Positions 1 through 9,760 of a stretch of DNA of 64,000 nt are shown in pieces (position 1 is the stretch's first letter; each line of letters starts with the position of its first letter). Below the pieces are notes generated by a model, which saw only the letters and a list, made by a program, of their open reading frames with translations, was not told the origin of the DNA and did not search any database. The position numbers and the translations under genes are program-made. The DNA is from Candidatus Ruthia sp. Cpac_8_S14. GTDB taxonomy: Bacteria; Pseudomonadota; Gammaproteobacteria; PS1; Pseudothioglobaceae. The stretch lies in the NCBI GenBank assembly GCA_021730205.1, contig CP072533.1, positions 434,001 to 498,000 of the forward strand, given 5' to 3'.

Positions 1-399
1 ATCCCTATCTACTGACGTAATCACCACATATTTAAGCTGCATTTTTTTAATGGTATCAGCTAAATGTTTAGGTTCATCTACATCAAGTGCCTTTGGCTTA
101 CCATGAGCCACATCGCAAAATGGGCAACGACGTGTGCAAATTTGCCCCATAATCATAAAGGTGGCAGTACCATGATTAAAACACTCGCTTAAATTTGGAC
201 ATTGCGCCTCTTCACAAACTGTAAATAATCTTTGTAATCGAAGTGTGTGTTTTAATTCATCAACTTTTGAGCCAACAGTGTGTTTAATGCGAATCCAACT
301 TGGCTTTCTAATGGGTAGTTTGTCAGCATCGGGTTTAATTTTTAGGCGAGCCATTTTGGATTTGCCTTTTAGGCTTTTAATGTCTATTTCTTGTAACAT
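1..399 (-). CDS. lipA: Lipoyl synthase LipA (N-terminal part, runs off the window)
   Basis: Radical-SAM enzyme that inserts two sulfurs into protein-bound octanoyl groups to make lipoate. The 133 visible codons, read leftward from an ATG at 399, are open. They contain the N-terminal cysteine cluster region (CEEAQCPN), the radical-SAM motif [15 protein letters not shown] and the following VITSVDRD stretch, all typical of LipA. The C-terminal two thirds lie outside the window. The first 23 bases overlap the end of lipB, so the two are co-transcribed and probably translationally coupled. Both steps of lipoate attachment are thus encoded together. Confidence 0.95.
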   Translation of the reverse strand, partial: MLQEIDIKSLKGKSKMARLKIKPDADKLPIRKPSWIRIKHTVGSKVDELKHTLRLQRLFTVCEEAQCPNLSECFNHGTATFMIMGQICTRRCPFCDVAHGKPKALDVDEPKHLADTIKKMQLKYVVITSVDRD

Positions 400-991
400 A
401 ATTAATGAGTATTTGGCTAAGTTTCTCAGCAACGGTATTTAAGGTATCGCTATTGTTCGTTAAATCACAAAGCTGTGTTACTTTCAATCCTTGATATCCA
501 CAGGGGTTAATTTGCATAAATGGAGATAAATCCATATCCACATTAAGGCTCAAACCATGATAAGTTTTTGATTGTTTAACCTTTAAGCCCAGCGCTGCAA
601 TTTTAGCGTTATTAACATACACACCCGGTGCACCTGATTTTAGATGCGCTTTAATGGCGTAAATTTTTAATAAATCAATGATTGAATTTTCAATGATTTC
701 AATCATTTTTTTAACCCCAATCTCAAGACGTTTAAGGTCAATTAAGCAATAAATAACCGCTTGACCAGGGCCGTGATAAGTAATTTGCCCGCCACGATCG
801 GTTTGAATAATGGGAATATTACTGCTTGAAAAAACATATTCTGGTTTACTAGAAATACCTTGCGTAAATACAGGACTGTGCTCTACAATCCACAACTCAT
901 CTTTGGTGTTTTTATCACGAGTGTTAGTAAATATTTTCATCCGTTCCCAGATGTTTAAATAGTCTTGACGCCCTAAGTTGATAATACGCAT
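377..991 (-). CDS. lipB: Octanoyl-[ACP]:protein octanoyltransferase LipB
   Basis: Transfers octanoate from acyl carrier protein to lipoyl domains, the step before LipA. The 204-residue length is normal. The conserved [12 protein letters not shown] block is at about residues 66-77. The catalytic pair is visible as Lys130 (in AKIAALG) and Cys164 (in NPCGYQG). The gene sits between ybeD and lipA in the order ybeD-lipB-lipA known from other gammaproteobacteria, and its 3' end overlaps lipA. Confidence 0.96.
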   Translation of the reverse strand: MRIINLGRQDYLNIWERMKIFTNTRDKNTKDELWIVEHSPVFTQGISSKPEYVFSSSNIPIIQTDRGGQITYHGPGQAVIYCLIDLKRLEIGVKKMIEIIENSIIDLLKIYAIKAHLKSGAPGVYVNNAKIAALGLKVKQSKTYHGLSLNVDMDLSPFMQINPCGYQGLKVTQLCDLTNNSDTLNTVAEKLSQILINYVTRNRH

Positions 992-997
992 AAGAAT

Positions 998-1276
998 TTA
1001 TAAAACATAAGACACTAGATGGCAGTCTTGTAAATCTTGATTAATGGCATCTAATTGAGCTCTACTACTGACAATAATACGGATGGTAAAAGATACATAA
1101 CTACCTTTAGAACTGTGCTTTTTTGTTATTTGATTGGGGTGTAATTTGTCAGTGTGATGCTCAACAATACTGCAAATTGTGTGCTGAAATGCTTCACAAT
1201 CTTTGCCAAGTATCTTAATAGGGTAATCGCAAGGAGAATTAAATAGCGCTTCTGAAGTGGGATTAGTGGTAGTCAT
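998..1276 (-). CDS. ybeD: YbeD/DUF493 family protein
   Basis: A 92-residue protein of the YbeD (DUF493) family, which has an ACT-like fold and no firmly established biochemical role. Family features seen are the N-terminal FNSPCDYPIKILG motif (usual form: FPC.+P+K++G) and the C-terminal LDAINQDLQDCHLVSYVL. It lies 6 bases upstream of lipB and is probably the first gene of the lipoate operon. The family link to lipoate synthesis rests on this conserved neighbourhood rather than on a known reaction. Confidence 0.9.
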   Translation of the reverse strand: MTTTNPTSEALFNSPCDYPIKILGKDCEAFQHTICSIVEHHTDKLHPNQITKKHSSKGSYVSFTIRIIVSSRAQLDAINQDLQDCHLVSYVL

Positions 1277-1338
1277 ATCAGGTAATTTTATCTTTTGTTA
1301 CTGTAAAATAGGGCTTGTTTTAATAATTTCAAGTATTC

Positions 1339-1930
1339 ATGCGTCCAGAACAAGTCAGTAAAATCCTTAATGAAGAGTTAATATCAGTGATGCAAGGTCA
1401 TCATACACCTGTTATGTTATGGGGCGCACCAGGGAATTGGCAAATCCAAAATCATCTCTCAAATGGCGACCAAGAATGGGGTTAATATCATTGATATTCG
1501 CTTATCAACTCATTCTTGACCGTTGTTTAGGTGATTATGGGGTTAATATCAATTGTGTCTGAGTGTTGGGTGATATTTTCTGCAGGCAATCGTCAAGGTG
1601 ATCAAGATGTTACTTATTCCATGCCCGTACCTTTTGGTAAATCGATTTTCGCATTTTGAGCTTGATGCTATTATTAATTCAATTTCCAAAGGGCTTGATT
1701 TGCAATATGCAATTTGTGCAGCGCTAACAGATAGAGTAATCGACGTTAAAGGTACCAATCATGCTGAAAAGGTGTGGGATAATATTCTTAATTTTGCTAA
1801 AAATTTTCCACAAAAAGAATTGGGCGTTATGCTAGTATCAGATATGCAGCGCGTCATTGATGGTGATATTTTTACCATTTCTGAATTTTCCGATTGGGCA
1901 AATAAAATTGCCGATGTCATGTTTGACTAA
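1339..1930 (+). pseudogene. MoxR-type AAA ATPase remnant
   Basis: Starts with an ATG at 1339 and reads MRPEQVSKILNEEL...TPVMLWGAPG, the Walker A region of a MoxR-like ATPase. The frame is lost right at the GKS of the P-loop. The sequence then resumes in another frame (KSKIISQMA...NIIDIRLS). A deletion has removed the Walker B region. The last third (from about 1580) reads AGNRQGDQDVTYSMPVPLVNRFSHFELDA when frames are joined and continues open to 1930. Such ATPases normally pair with a VWA-domain partner; a decayed one lies at 3210-4100. Clearly non-functional. Confidence 0.85.
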
Positions 1931-1935
1931 AACCG

Positions 1936-2812
1936 ATGGTTAGACTTAATCAAAATAATACCTATCCAATAACGCCCTTTCTACGCTCAGGATTTAGGGT
2001 ATTTTTTTTATGGCAGCAGGTTTAGTTAGTGTTTTTTCAATATTGTTGTGAGGTGTTTTTTTTCCACACATCGATATTAACTAGCAATATCAACAGTACT
2101 ATTTGGCATGCACATGAAATGATTTTTGCCTACACAATGATGGTTGTTGTTGGTTTTTTATTAACTGCTGTTAAAAATTGGACAGGTGTGCAAATCTTAT
2201 GTGGTAAGCCTTTATTGATGCTTTTTTTATTGAGTGCGGGTTGAGGCTTGATTATGAGTTAAAAAATTCTAAATTCTTGGATTTATCAAGTCTGATTTTA
2301 TTGGTGATATTTATACCAATTGAAGTTTTTTTTAACACATCTAATTGTTCTTGCTTTGGCTTTATTACTCATTCATAGTATAAGATTGACAGGTTGGTAT
2401 CACGCTAAAATTTGGACAAAACCCCTATTGTGGTGGCTTTATTTAGCTTACGGATTTTTGATATTGGATTTTGGTTTTAAAGGTTTATCTTATTATTTTG
2501 TAACTTTGCCACTTAATTTGGATGTCCATAGTTTTACTCTTAGTATTGGTTTGATTACCATTGGCATGATGAGCCGAGTAAGTCTAGGTCACACTGGCAA
2601 TGATGTTTTCAATCCACCTAAAAAAACTCAATTTAATTTTCGTATTATTGACATTATTTTTTGTGCTTAGAGTTATTTTCCAGTATTAGACATGACATAT
2701 TACAATGAGTAGGTCTTAATAGCACAATTCTTATGGATTAGTGCTTTTATGATGTTTTTACTTATTTATATATCACTATTTTTCAAGCCTAGAATTAATG
2801 GTTAGTTTGGAT
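1936..2812 (+). pseudogene. nnrS: NnrS family membrane protein remnant
   Basis: NnrS proteins are polytopic, heme- and copper-containing membrane proteins linked to nitric-oxide stress and denitrification. Signature pieces survive in shifting frames: an N-terminal PFLRSGFRVFF (1960-2010), WHAHEMIFAYTMMVVVGFLLTAVKNWTG (2100-2190), and near the C-terminus HSFTLSIGLITIGMMSRVSLGHTG (2530-2600), ending in FKPRING near 2810. At least three frameshifts or stops and an internal deletion are present; the remaining length is well short of the roughly 400 residues usual for the family. Confidence 0.85.
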
Positions 2813-2813
2813 A

Positions 2814-3205
2814 ATGAAAATAGCTGATGAACTTTTAATCTTGACTAGAGAACATCACGTATCACTATCGTTAGCAAACACGTGTATTAACACGGAAAGA
2901 TCAAACAATGCTTTTAATATTAAATAAAAAATAAATCAGACTTACTTTTAAAGTTGTGCAACCAATTGATTGATGAACATCAACGATTGTATAAGCTAGC
3001 TGAAAATTTGCCTAATCATCCAGAATACTTGCTAAGCTTTGGTGGCTTATTAAAGTCTCATTTTCGATCAGAAGACAGACAACTATTTTCAAAAATTGAT
3101 TTATTATCAGACAGCTAAAAACTTGCTATTATTAAATCAAGCTTATGCCATACGTCCATAGTTAAAATAAACTATCAATTTTGGCAAAATAACATTGATA
3201 AGATT
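2814..3205 (+). pseudogene. Hemerythrin HHE-domain protein remnant
   Basis: Reads MKIADELLILTREHHVSLSLANTC from an ATG at 2814, then shifts frame and continues as CNQLIDEHQRLYKLAENLPNH and GGLLKSHFRSEDRQLF. These carry the spaced His/Glu residues (REHH, EHQ, HFRSED) of a di-iron hemerythrin domain. Position between nnrS and VWA remnants suggests a former NO- or oxygen-response cluster. Stops and a frameshift after about residue 35 make it inactive. A short tail (to about 3205) still looks like the last helix. Confidence 0.65.
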
Positions 3206-3209
3206 GACT

Positions 3210-4100
3210 TACAAGCAATTGAAGTAAAGCTAACTAAAGCACGCACACAACTTATTCTTGACAAGCCTTTTTTTTAGGTAATTTAGTGCTCCGATTACCG
3301 CTTAAAGCTGCTGGCTCTTAGTGTAGGACCAGTGCTACTAATGCCAAAAGTTTTTACTACAATCCAAGTTTTATTAACCAACTTAACAATCATCAAGTTA
3401 AGTTTATGTTTATTCATGAAGCCTTGCATTGTGCATTAACGCATTTTTCTCGTTGTGGCAATCGGCTTAAACATAATTTGCCTATTTTCATAAATATAAA
3501 GGTATGATCACAGAAGAAATCTACTCAATGATTGATGATAGTATTGATACTGAACCCATGGACCAACATTTATATAATAACGATCTAAAAGATGACGCAA
3601 ATGAGTCTGATAGGGGCTGTGTGAAGATGACTTACAAAATAATTCAACAAAAGACAACGACAAAAATAATCACCAAAATAACACAAATTCTTCTGGCTTA
3701 GCAGATAAACCCAACTCTTTAATACCTGATGAAATTCAACAATTAGGCAGTAAATGGCAAAAAAAACCTTGCCTCAAGCGCACAACTTGCACAACAAGCG
3801 AGAAAATTGGGCGGTGAATTTGTTAAATTAATTGATTTTTTCTTGGCAGTCTTTATTGTCTCAATATATGTTTAGTTTTGCACGTGATGATTTCTTCTAC
3901 GCTAGATCATCACGTCGTAGTGGCAATGCAATATTACCATCACCTAGATCTAGCTAAATTGATATTACTGTTGCCATTGATACTTCTGGCTCAATCTCTG
4001 AAGATGAGATTAATGAGTTTGTGGCAGAAATTAATGCCATTAAAAGCAATATACGCGCTTCAATTACATTGATTACTTGTGATGAAAAAATCAGTAGGTT
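3210..4100 (+). pseudogene. VWA-like / putative metallopeptidase (DUF2201-type) remnant
   Basis: Joined frames give a start like DLQAIEVKLTKARTQLILDKPF, then LVLRLPLKAAG and a zinc-peptidase-like HEALHCALTHFSR (about 3417-3455). A low-complexity Asp/Asn-rich linker follows (3500-3700), and a C-terminal VWA-like segment IDITVAIDTSGSISEDEINEF (about 3957-4020) with the DxSxS metal-binding motif. This order matches the DUF2201 family, usually encoded next to the MoxR-type ATPase found at 1339. Multiple frameshifts and stops are present. Confidence 0.75.
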
Positions 4101-4360
4101 CAGGCGGCAAGTAGTCAACCTTTTGCAAGAATTGTTTATAGGTTTAAAGTCAAAACTGGATTGATGTTTAATATTCCACTGGTCAATTTTCTTTTGTAAG
4201 TTGTCACGTGTTTGCAATAATTGTATATTTGCATCTTGTTAACAATGTCTGCTAATGATGAAAAAAATCATCAGTTTTAATACTTAAACCCGGCATCACT
4301 TCTTGCTCTATAAATAACAACACCTGCCCAGTAGTTGTCAACTGATCGCTTAGCATAGCA
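4100..4360 (-). pseudogene. glcB: Malate synthase G N-terminal remnant
   Basis: Reading leftward, the sequence gives GQVLLFIEQEVMPGLSIKTDDFF, then QTRDNLQKKIDQWNIKHQSS and QFLQKVDYLPPEPTDFF. These correspond to the N-terminal 100 or so residues of malate synthase G (FINDEVLPGTG..., RDxLQxxIDxWH, YKxFLxEIGYL). Frameshifts occur between the blocks, and nothing of the catalytic TIM barrel is seen. It lies on the same strand as aceA, consistent with a former glyoxylate-shunt cluster. The 3' boundary with the plus-strand VWA remnant is approximate. Confidence 0.65.
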
Positions 4361-4500
4361 CAACGTTTAGAACCTCCAGCATCGACAACCAGCACTTTGT
4401 TTTCACCATTAGTACCTAATTACTTCCTTAACCAATGAATTGTCCTCAAAATACTTAACCATTTCAATTTGTCCTGAGAAACTTGTGGAAGCACCATAAG
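4361..4500 (-). pseudogene. rraA: RraA-like (ribonuclease E inhibitor) remnant
   Basis: Leftward reading gives YGASTSFSGQIEMVKYFEDNSLVKEV and, after a frameshift, NGENKVLVVDAGGSKRCAMLSD. Both match RraA (F.GQI.TVKCFEDNSLV and GRVLVVDGGGSLRCALLGD). RraA binds RNase E and modulates its activity. Only about 45 residues survive, followed directly by the glcB remnant, so a deletion has fused the two. Confidence 0.65.
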
Positions 4501-4584
4501 TGTGATAAGTTAATTCTACGTATTACATTTCAGGGTGTAATTTGTCTGATATGTCTAGTGTTGCCGATTGCGTCATCATTTTGT

Positions 4585-6130
4585 ATTATAGATTTTAAAC
4601 ATTCTGTCTTCAGGTTTGTAAGGGTAATAATCTTTAGCATTTCCCTGCCTAAAGCTGTCGTGTATTGTTTGCCAATAGTTAACATCTAGTAATTTGTTAT
4701 AACGCTGGTTAAATATTTATCTATTTTTATGATCAGAAAACATAAAGAATTTAAACCCTTCTGGAAATATATTATTTGGACCTACGTAATACCAAGATTC
4801 AGATGCCATTTCATCATAATCATAGAAAATCACTCGATTCTGTCGAGTTATGCCAAAATTTTTAGCGAGCCATATCCCCAGGAAAAATATCAATAATATG
4901 TTATAATTTGCATAGGTTTGACGGTATCATTTTATTTTCCATATAGAAGTGCTTAATAATCAAGAGATCTCCTTCTATGGAGATGCTGAAATCAGTCTTA
5001 CAGTCAACTCTTTTAATAAATCCGAGCCTAAATCACGAATGGAAAATGCCACATTAGAAAACTCCCAAGTATCTGTTGAACGTTCAATTCTGTAATGGCT
5101 TTTAACAAAGAAATATTTATCTTTAACCTTTTTTTTGGCGTGCTTGATTTAGAGGGTGCAAATTTATCATTAATCACCTTAAAAACACAAGGAAACATAG
5201 GGAAAGTGAATACGGTCATCACCATACCTTTATGCCTGGTGCAATAATTAATTTTTCATCAGTCACTTTGGAATATTTTAAAAATGTTCCATAAAACAAA
5301 TTTTTACCATGTTTGTGTAAGCTAGTTGCACTGTACAAATCTGCTTTAATTTTGGTAGGTAAGATTGATTTTTGAAAATCAACAATCACCGGTAGGGTAG
5401 TAGATATTAATAAAAAAATATGGCCTTGAAAAGCCAAAGACCATAGAGATACTACTAACATTTGTTAACAAAGCATCCATATATCAGCCAGTTTTTCATC
5501 ATTCAGAATGGCAATTAACAAAGGATGGGATATGTTATTGTGTGAAATAATTTTGCCAATTAAGTAACTTGCTTTTCTTCTGAGAAATGGCGAGCTAATT
5601 ACTTGAATCTCACAAGATTGTCCCTTCAAAAGATTTGTTTGTTTAATGAGTTGTTTTACTAATCTTTGTACATCACGATCAATATTTTCATAGTTTTCAT
5701 TAAAAGAAAAACTGTTTAGAATTGATTTAGCGATTGTTTCAAGATTTTTATTTTTTGTTGTCTATGTCAATAAATATTATGGAAATACTTGGTTTTACAA
5801 AAATAAAGTTATTGTTATAAAAGTGTTTATCAAATAAACGACAAAATACCGAATTGTAAAAAGCTTCTGCCAGTTCAGACTGATTGCAAATGGAAATTAA
5901 GTTAATGTAGGCAAACTTAGTATTTACCCATAAAGTTTCATCAAATTGGCCGATATTAATGCTTTTTCAATGTCCCTACAATTTTTTTTAACTTGTTTGT
6001 CGTAGAAAAATATTCTTTGTTTTGAATCTTTTAATAATTGCATTCATTGGCCTTTTTTTAAAAGCCTTGTAATGTATCTCAAAGTCACTTGGTATTTCTT
6101 TTGCAGTGATTATTGAAAGATTATTTTCCA
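4585..6130 (-). pseudogene. aceK: Isocitrate dehydrogenase kinase/phosphatase AceK remnant
   Basis: AceK switches isocitrate dehydrogenase off by phosphorylation, sending isocitrate to isocitrate lyase. Remnants run the whole length, immediately downstream of aceA as in aceA-aceK operons. Near the start: IPSDFEIHYKAFKK (about 6090). Middle: LLTNVSSISMVFGFSRPYFF (about 5400-5470), then GKNLFYGTFLKYSKVTDEKLIIAPGIK (about 5230-5320) and MVMTVFTFPMFPCVFKVINDKF (about 5160-5225). C-terminus: [18 protein letters not shown] and [18 protein letters not shown] (about 4760-4880). Many stops and frameshifts separate the blocks. Nearly the full family length is preserved, so decay appears driven by small indels rather than large deletion. 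Confidence 0.85.
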
Positions 6131-6229
6131 TGGTATTATCATTTGACTTGTGTTGATTTGCTTAATTTATCACTTTACTTGTCTACATTCAGATGCCACC
6201 TCAAGCAAATTTGAAATGGGGTAAGTGCT

Positions 6230-7534
6230 TTAAAATTGCGCCTCCTCTGTTGAACCTGTTAAGGCGGTTACTGAGGATATGCCACCTTGAATAACGGTAG
6301 TAACATCATCAAAATAACCCGCCCCAACCTCTTGTTGATGAGAGGCAAATGTATAGCCTTTTTCTGCTGCTGCAAATTCAGGCTCTTGAACTTTTTCAAC
6401 ATAGTGCTTCATACCTTCACCTTGAGCATATTCATGAGCAAGCTCAAACATGTTATACCACATATTATGAATACCAGCCAAAGTGATGAATTGATACTTA
6501 TATCCCATGGCAGCAATATCTTCTTGAAAGGAAGCTATTTGACTATCGGTTAAATTCTTTTTCCAATTGAACGAAGGTGAGCAATTATACGCCAGTAATT
6601 GTTCTGGATTGCCAGCCAATACTGCTTGAGCAAATTCACGAGCAAAACCTAAATCTGGCTTTCCAGTTTCACACCACACTAAGTCAGCATATGGTGCGTA
6701 TGAAATTCCGCGCGAAATGGCTTGTTCAAGACCATTTTTAACAATATAAAGCCCTTCTGGGGTACGTTTACCAGTCATAAATTTTTCATCTCTAGGGTCT
6801 ACATCAGATGTTAATAAATTTGCCGCTTCAGCATCAGTTCGTGCTAATACAATCGTAGGAGCGCCCATTATATCTGCTGCTAAGCGTGCTGAGGTGAGTT
6901 TTTGAATCGCTTCTTGAGTGGGGACTAGAACCTTACCACCCATGTGTCCACATTTCTTAACCGAAGCTAGTTGGTCTTCGAAATGAGCCGCCGCTGCACC
7001 ATTGACAATCATATTTTTCATCAACTCATAAACATTTAATACACCACCAAAACCAGCTTCAGCATCAGCAATAATAGGTAGAAAATAATCAACATATTCT
7101 TTATCGTTTTGATTAATACCTTTTGCCCACTGAATTTCATCAGCACGCTTAAAAGTATTGTTAATGCGGCGTACCATTGTTGGCACCGAATCATATGCAT
7201 ACAAAGATTGATCAGGGTACATAGTTTCTGATGTGTTGCCATCAGCAGCAACTTGCCAACCTGATAAATAAATTGCCTCAATACCTGCTTTTGCTTGTTG
7301 CATTGCTTGACCTGCTGTGATTGCACCCATGCAATTAACATAACTTTTTTTAGAAGAACCGTTAATCAGTTTCCATAATTTTTCAGCACCTAGTCGTGCA
7401 TAAGTATATTCAGGTTGTATGGAACCACGTAGACGTACAACGTCTTGTGCATCATAAGCACGTTTCACATTTTTCCAACGTGGATTCTCAGCCCAGTCCT
7501 TTGTCAGTGCATCTGCTTGTTTTTGTCTATTCAT
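6230..7534 (-). CDS. aceA: Isocitrate lyase
   Basis: Cleaves isocitrate to succinate and glyoxylate. The 434-residue frame is intact and full length. The catalytic KKCGH signature is at residues 193-197 (Cys195), with substrate and Mg-binding stretches such as [10 protein letters not shown] (91-100) and [10 protein letters not shown] (155-164) present. The start is supported by GGAG about 6 bases upstream of the ATG. It is the only intact gene in a cluster whose kinase (aceK), a malate synthase (glcB) and a probable IclR-type regulator have decayed. Without malate synthase elsewhere in the genome it would supply glyoxylate and succinate rather than complete the shunt. Confidence 0.95.
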   Translation of the reverse strand: MNRQKQADALTKDWAENPRWKNVKRAYDAQDVVRLRGSIQPEYTYARLGAEKLWKLINGSSKKSYVNCMGAITAGQAMQQAKAGIEAIYLSGWQVAADGNTSETMYPDQSLYAYDSVPTMVRRINNTFKRADEIQWAKGINQNDKEYVDYFLPIIADAEAGFGGVLNVYELMKNMIVNGAAAAHFEDQLASVKKCGHMGGKVLVPTQEAIQKLTSARLAADIMGAPTIVLARTDAEAANLLTSDVDPRDEKFMTGKRTPEGLYIVKNGLEQAISRGISYAPYADLVWCETGKPDLGFAREFAQAVLAGNPEQLLAYNCSPSFNWKKNLTDSQIASFQEDIAAMGYKYQFITLAGIHNMWYNMFELAHEYAQGEGMKHYVEKVQEPEFAAAEKGYTFASHQQEVGAGYFDDVTTVIQGGISSVTALTGSTEEAQF

Positions 7535-7699
7535 GAAAATCTCCTAGTGTGTTATTTTTACTTAAACGGTATTGCATTAATTTAATAGTTAAATGTTTGT
7601 TTCAAAATCAATCATACATAGGTAGCTTGAATTTAAGGTTTTATATGAAAAAAATAACGAACAAAAGAAATGACTGCCATAGAAAAAAAGTTTGTCTAT

Positions 7700-8105
7700 T
7701 TTTTCTATGGATAAACCCATGTTAAGTTTGAAAAGAATTTGTACCAGAGTAGAATTTAATCTCTCAACCTCGTATCGAATATTGCAAACTTTAACTGATT
7801 ATGGCTACGTTGTACAAAAACTATTGCATTAGCACGCAAGATTGACCAAGGCACCAGATTAGAGTTTAACCGAGGCGCTTCAGGGCGGATAATTTTGGCT
7901 TATGGTCAGCGTAAAATAACCCTAGTGGTTTTTTTAAAAATATTCGTGACAAGGGGTTATTATGTTCCAGTTAATGAACATAATATTTCTTTTTTTTGCA
8001 GTTTTAATGCCAATTATTGCTGATAATAGTCATTTTGTGGGGGTATTTTAATCGTAAGACAGAAGGAATTATTATCATTGTTAACCAAATATGTGCGCAA
8101 TATTC
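7700..8105 (+). pseudogene. IclR-family transcriptional regulator remnant
   Basis: Divergent from aceA. Pieces in different frames match an IclR regulator: the winged-HTH end LSTSYRILQTLTDYGYVVQ (about 7757-7820), then LARKIDQGTRLEFNRGASGRIILAYGQ (about 7833-7915; compare LNRGASGKVLLAF of the family) and KGYYVPVNEHNISFF (about 7951-7997). IclR proteins classically control glyoxylate-shunt operons, so this may be the lost local regulator of aceA. That functional link is inference; the family call rests on two short motifs. Confidence 0.55.
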
Positions 8106-8118
8106 ACATACCTTTAAG

Positions 8119-8862
8119 CTATAAAAGACGTTGTCTATTTACCTCAAAGAGTGTCACCCCTGTGGCGACAGACACGTTTAAACTCTCTGCCACACCTTGC
8201 ATGGGAATTCTAGCCAATTGATCACAAGATTTTTTGGTTAGCCTTCTAAGACCAGAGCCTTCAGCGCCCATAATAATAGCGTTTGGTGTGGTTAAATCTA
8301 TTTGGTAAATGGAGGTACTGGCAGAGCCATCTAAACCAATTACCCAAATATTTTGTTGTTGTAGTGCTTTAATGGTACGTGACAAATTGGTCACTTGGAA
8401 AATTTTTAGTTGATTAAGCGCACCTGCAGAAGTTTTATGCACCAGTGCGTTAATAGGTGCTGAGCCATCTTTATTAATGACCACATAATCAACCCCAGCT
8501 GCATTAGCACTGCGCAAGCAAGCACCCAAATTTCTAGGGTCTTGAATAGAATCAAGTATTAAAATTAAACCAGTATTATCCAATTTAGATACATAAGGGA
8601 TTAATTCGTCTTGATTGGGCAGGGCAGGTAATAATATTTCAGCTGCAACGCCTTGATGGGTTTGATGATTACTTAATTTATCTAATTGGATTTTGGCGCA
8701 CTGCTGAACACTAATGCCAAAATTATTAAGCTCAGAGGTAAGGGTATTTAAGCGTTTATCACACCTACTGTTTAGTGTAAAAACCTTAATAAAACATTCA
8801 GGACTGAATTCTAGTTGTGCTTGAATAGCATGAAAACCAGTGATAATAATTGGTTTTGACAT
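8119..8862 (-). CDS. rlmB: 23S rRNA (Gm2251) 2'-O-methyltransferase RlmB
   Basis: SpoU/TrmH-family methyltransferase of 247 residues, the normal RlmB length. An N-terminal substrate-binding domain (about 1-75) is followed by the SPOUT knot: motif 1 LILDSIQDPRNLGACLRSANAAGVD (about 98-122), motif 2 IIMGAEGSGLRRL (about 197-209) and motif 3 IPMQGVAESLNVSVATGVTLFE (about 219-240). The ATG abuts the surA stop codon (8863), so it forms the end of an lptD-surA-rlmB operon. RlmB modifies the peptidyl-transferase region of 23S rRNA. Confidence 0.95.
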   Translation of the reverse strand: MSKPIIITGFHAIQAQLEFSPECFIKVFTLNSRCDKRLNTLTSELNNFGISVQQCAKIQLDKLSNHQTHQGVAAEILLPALPNQDELIPYVSKLDNTGLILILDSIQDPRNLGACLRSANAAGVDYVVINKDGSAPINALVHKTSAGALNQLKIFQVTNLSRTIKALQQQNIWVIGLDGSASTSIYQIDLTTPNAIIMGAEGSGLRRLTKKSCDQLARIPMQGVAESLNVSVATGVTLFEVNRQRLL

Positions 8863-9759
8863 CTACAACTTATTATCAAAAATTTCAATATAAGCTTCTT
8901 TTTTTATTTTTTTTATCCAGTTATTAAAATAGGTATTTTCTTTTTGACGCACTAATTTAGCTTTAAGCTCAATCAAGTTATTATCAATACTACGCTTATC
9001 AATAATTTTAACAATTCTCCAGGCTTGTCCTATTTTAAATGGCTGTGATAAGTCACCTACTGGAAGGTCTTTTAAATTCTGTTGAAAAACTTCCGGCAAT
9101 TTTAACAGATCAAGCCAATCAGATTCTCCGCCATTTTTATAAGAAGCATCTTGCGAGTGAAGTTTTGCTAAAGTAGAGAATGAATCACCCTTCTTAATTT
9201 TCTCACTTAAATCAATTAAGAAGTCTTTAACTAAATCATCTTTTGATCGCAATAATGAGTCTGCTTGATTAATAGAATTAACGGTGATTTGTGCAATTTT
9301 TATTTGTTGCTCTAACTTGTTTGAATAGTTAGGAATTTTGAGAAATTGCTTAGTTATTTCAGCCTCAGTAAGTTTAATATCAAGATTTTCAACAATAAAC
9401 TGCCTAAGGCCCTCTAACGATAAACTCTGTTTTACATGGTCAATAATTTCATCAAATTTAGGTAAAGATTGTAATTGCATTAAACTTAAATCATTATTTG
9501 AGGCAATATTACTTAATACGTCATTAATCGCATTTGCTTTTGGCGTAATGCTTAGTTGTTTAATTTTCTGTAATTGTAAAATTAAGTTTATTTGCTGATT
9601 GACCAAGACCAATTTTTGAACTTTGGTATGGTTAGGTTTAATGTTAGCGCTAATTTGGTCAAAAGTGACCAAATCATCATTAACAATGGCAATAATGCTG
9701 TTAGGCATGGCAAATGCATTCAATGAAAATGTACAAATTAGTAGTAAAGTTTTATTCAT
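8863..9759 (-). CDS. surA: Periplasmic chaperone SurA (single parvulin domain)
   Basis: Periplasmic chaperone and peptidyl-prolyl isomerase for outer-membrane proteins. I choose the ATG at 9759 because it gives a clean signal peptide (MNKTLLLICTFSLNAFA) and lies 1 base after the lptD stop; an upstream ATG at 9774 would overlap lptD. After the SurA N-terminal domain (about 20-150) there is one parvulin domain (about 155-265; KIAQITVNS..., FSTLAKLHSQDASYKNGGESDWL). The protein is 298 residues against about 430 in E. coli, which has two parvulin domains. Its position next to lptD, its most demanding client, supports the name. Confidence 0.88.
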   Translation of the reverse strand: MNKTLLLICTFSLNAFAMPNSIIAIVNDDLVTFDQISANIKPNHTKVQKLVLVNQQINLILQLQKIKQLSITPKANAINDVLSNIASNNDLSLMQLQSLPKFDEIIDHVKQSLSLEGLRQFIVENLDIKLTEAEITKQFLKIPNYSNKLEQQIKIAQITVNSINQADSLLRSKDDLVKDFLIDLSEKIKKGDSFSTLAKLHSQDASYKNGGESDWLDLLKLPEVFQQNLKDLPVGDLSQPFKIGQAWRIVKIIDKRSIDNNLIELKAKLVRQKENTYFNNWIKKIKKEAYIEIFDNKL

Positions 9760-9760
9760 T

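Noticed and set aside
1598-1930. A 110-codon frame as an independent small gene
   Set aside because: It is the C-terminal part of the frameshifted MoxR-type ATPase; the sequence upstream in other frames completes the family.
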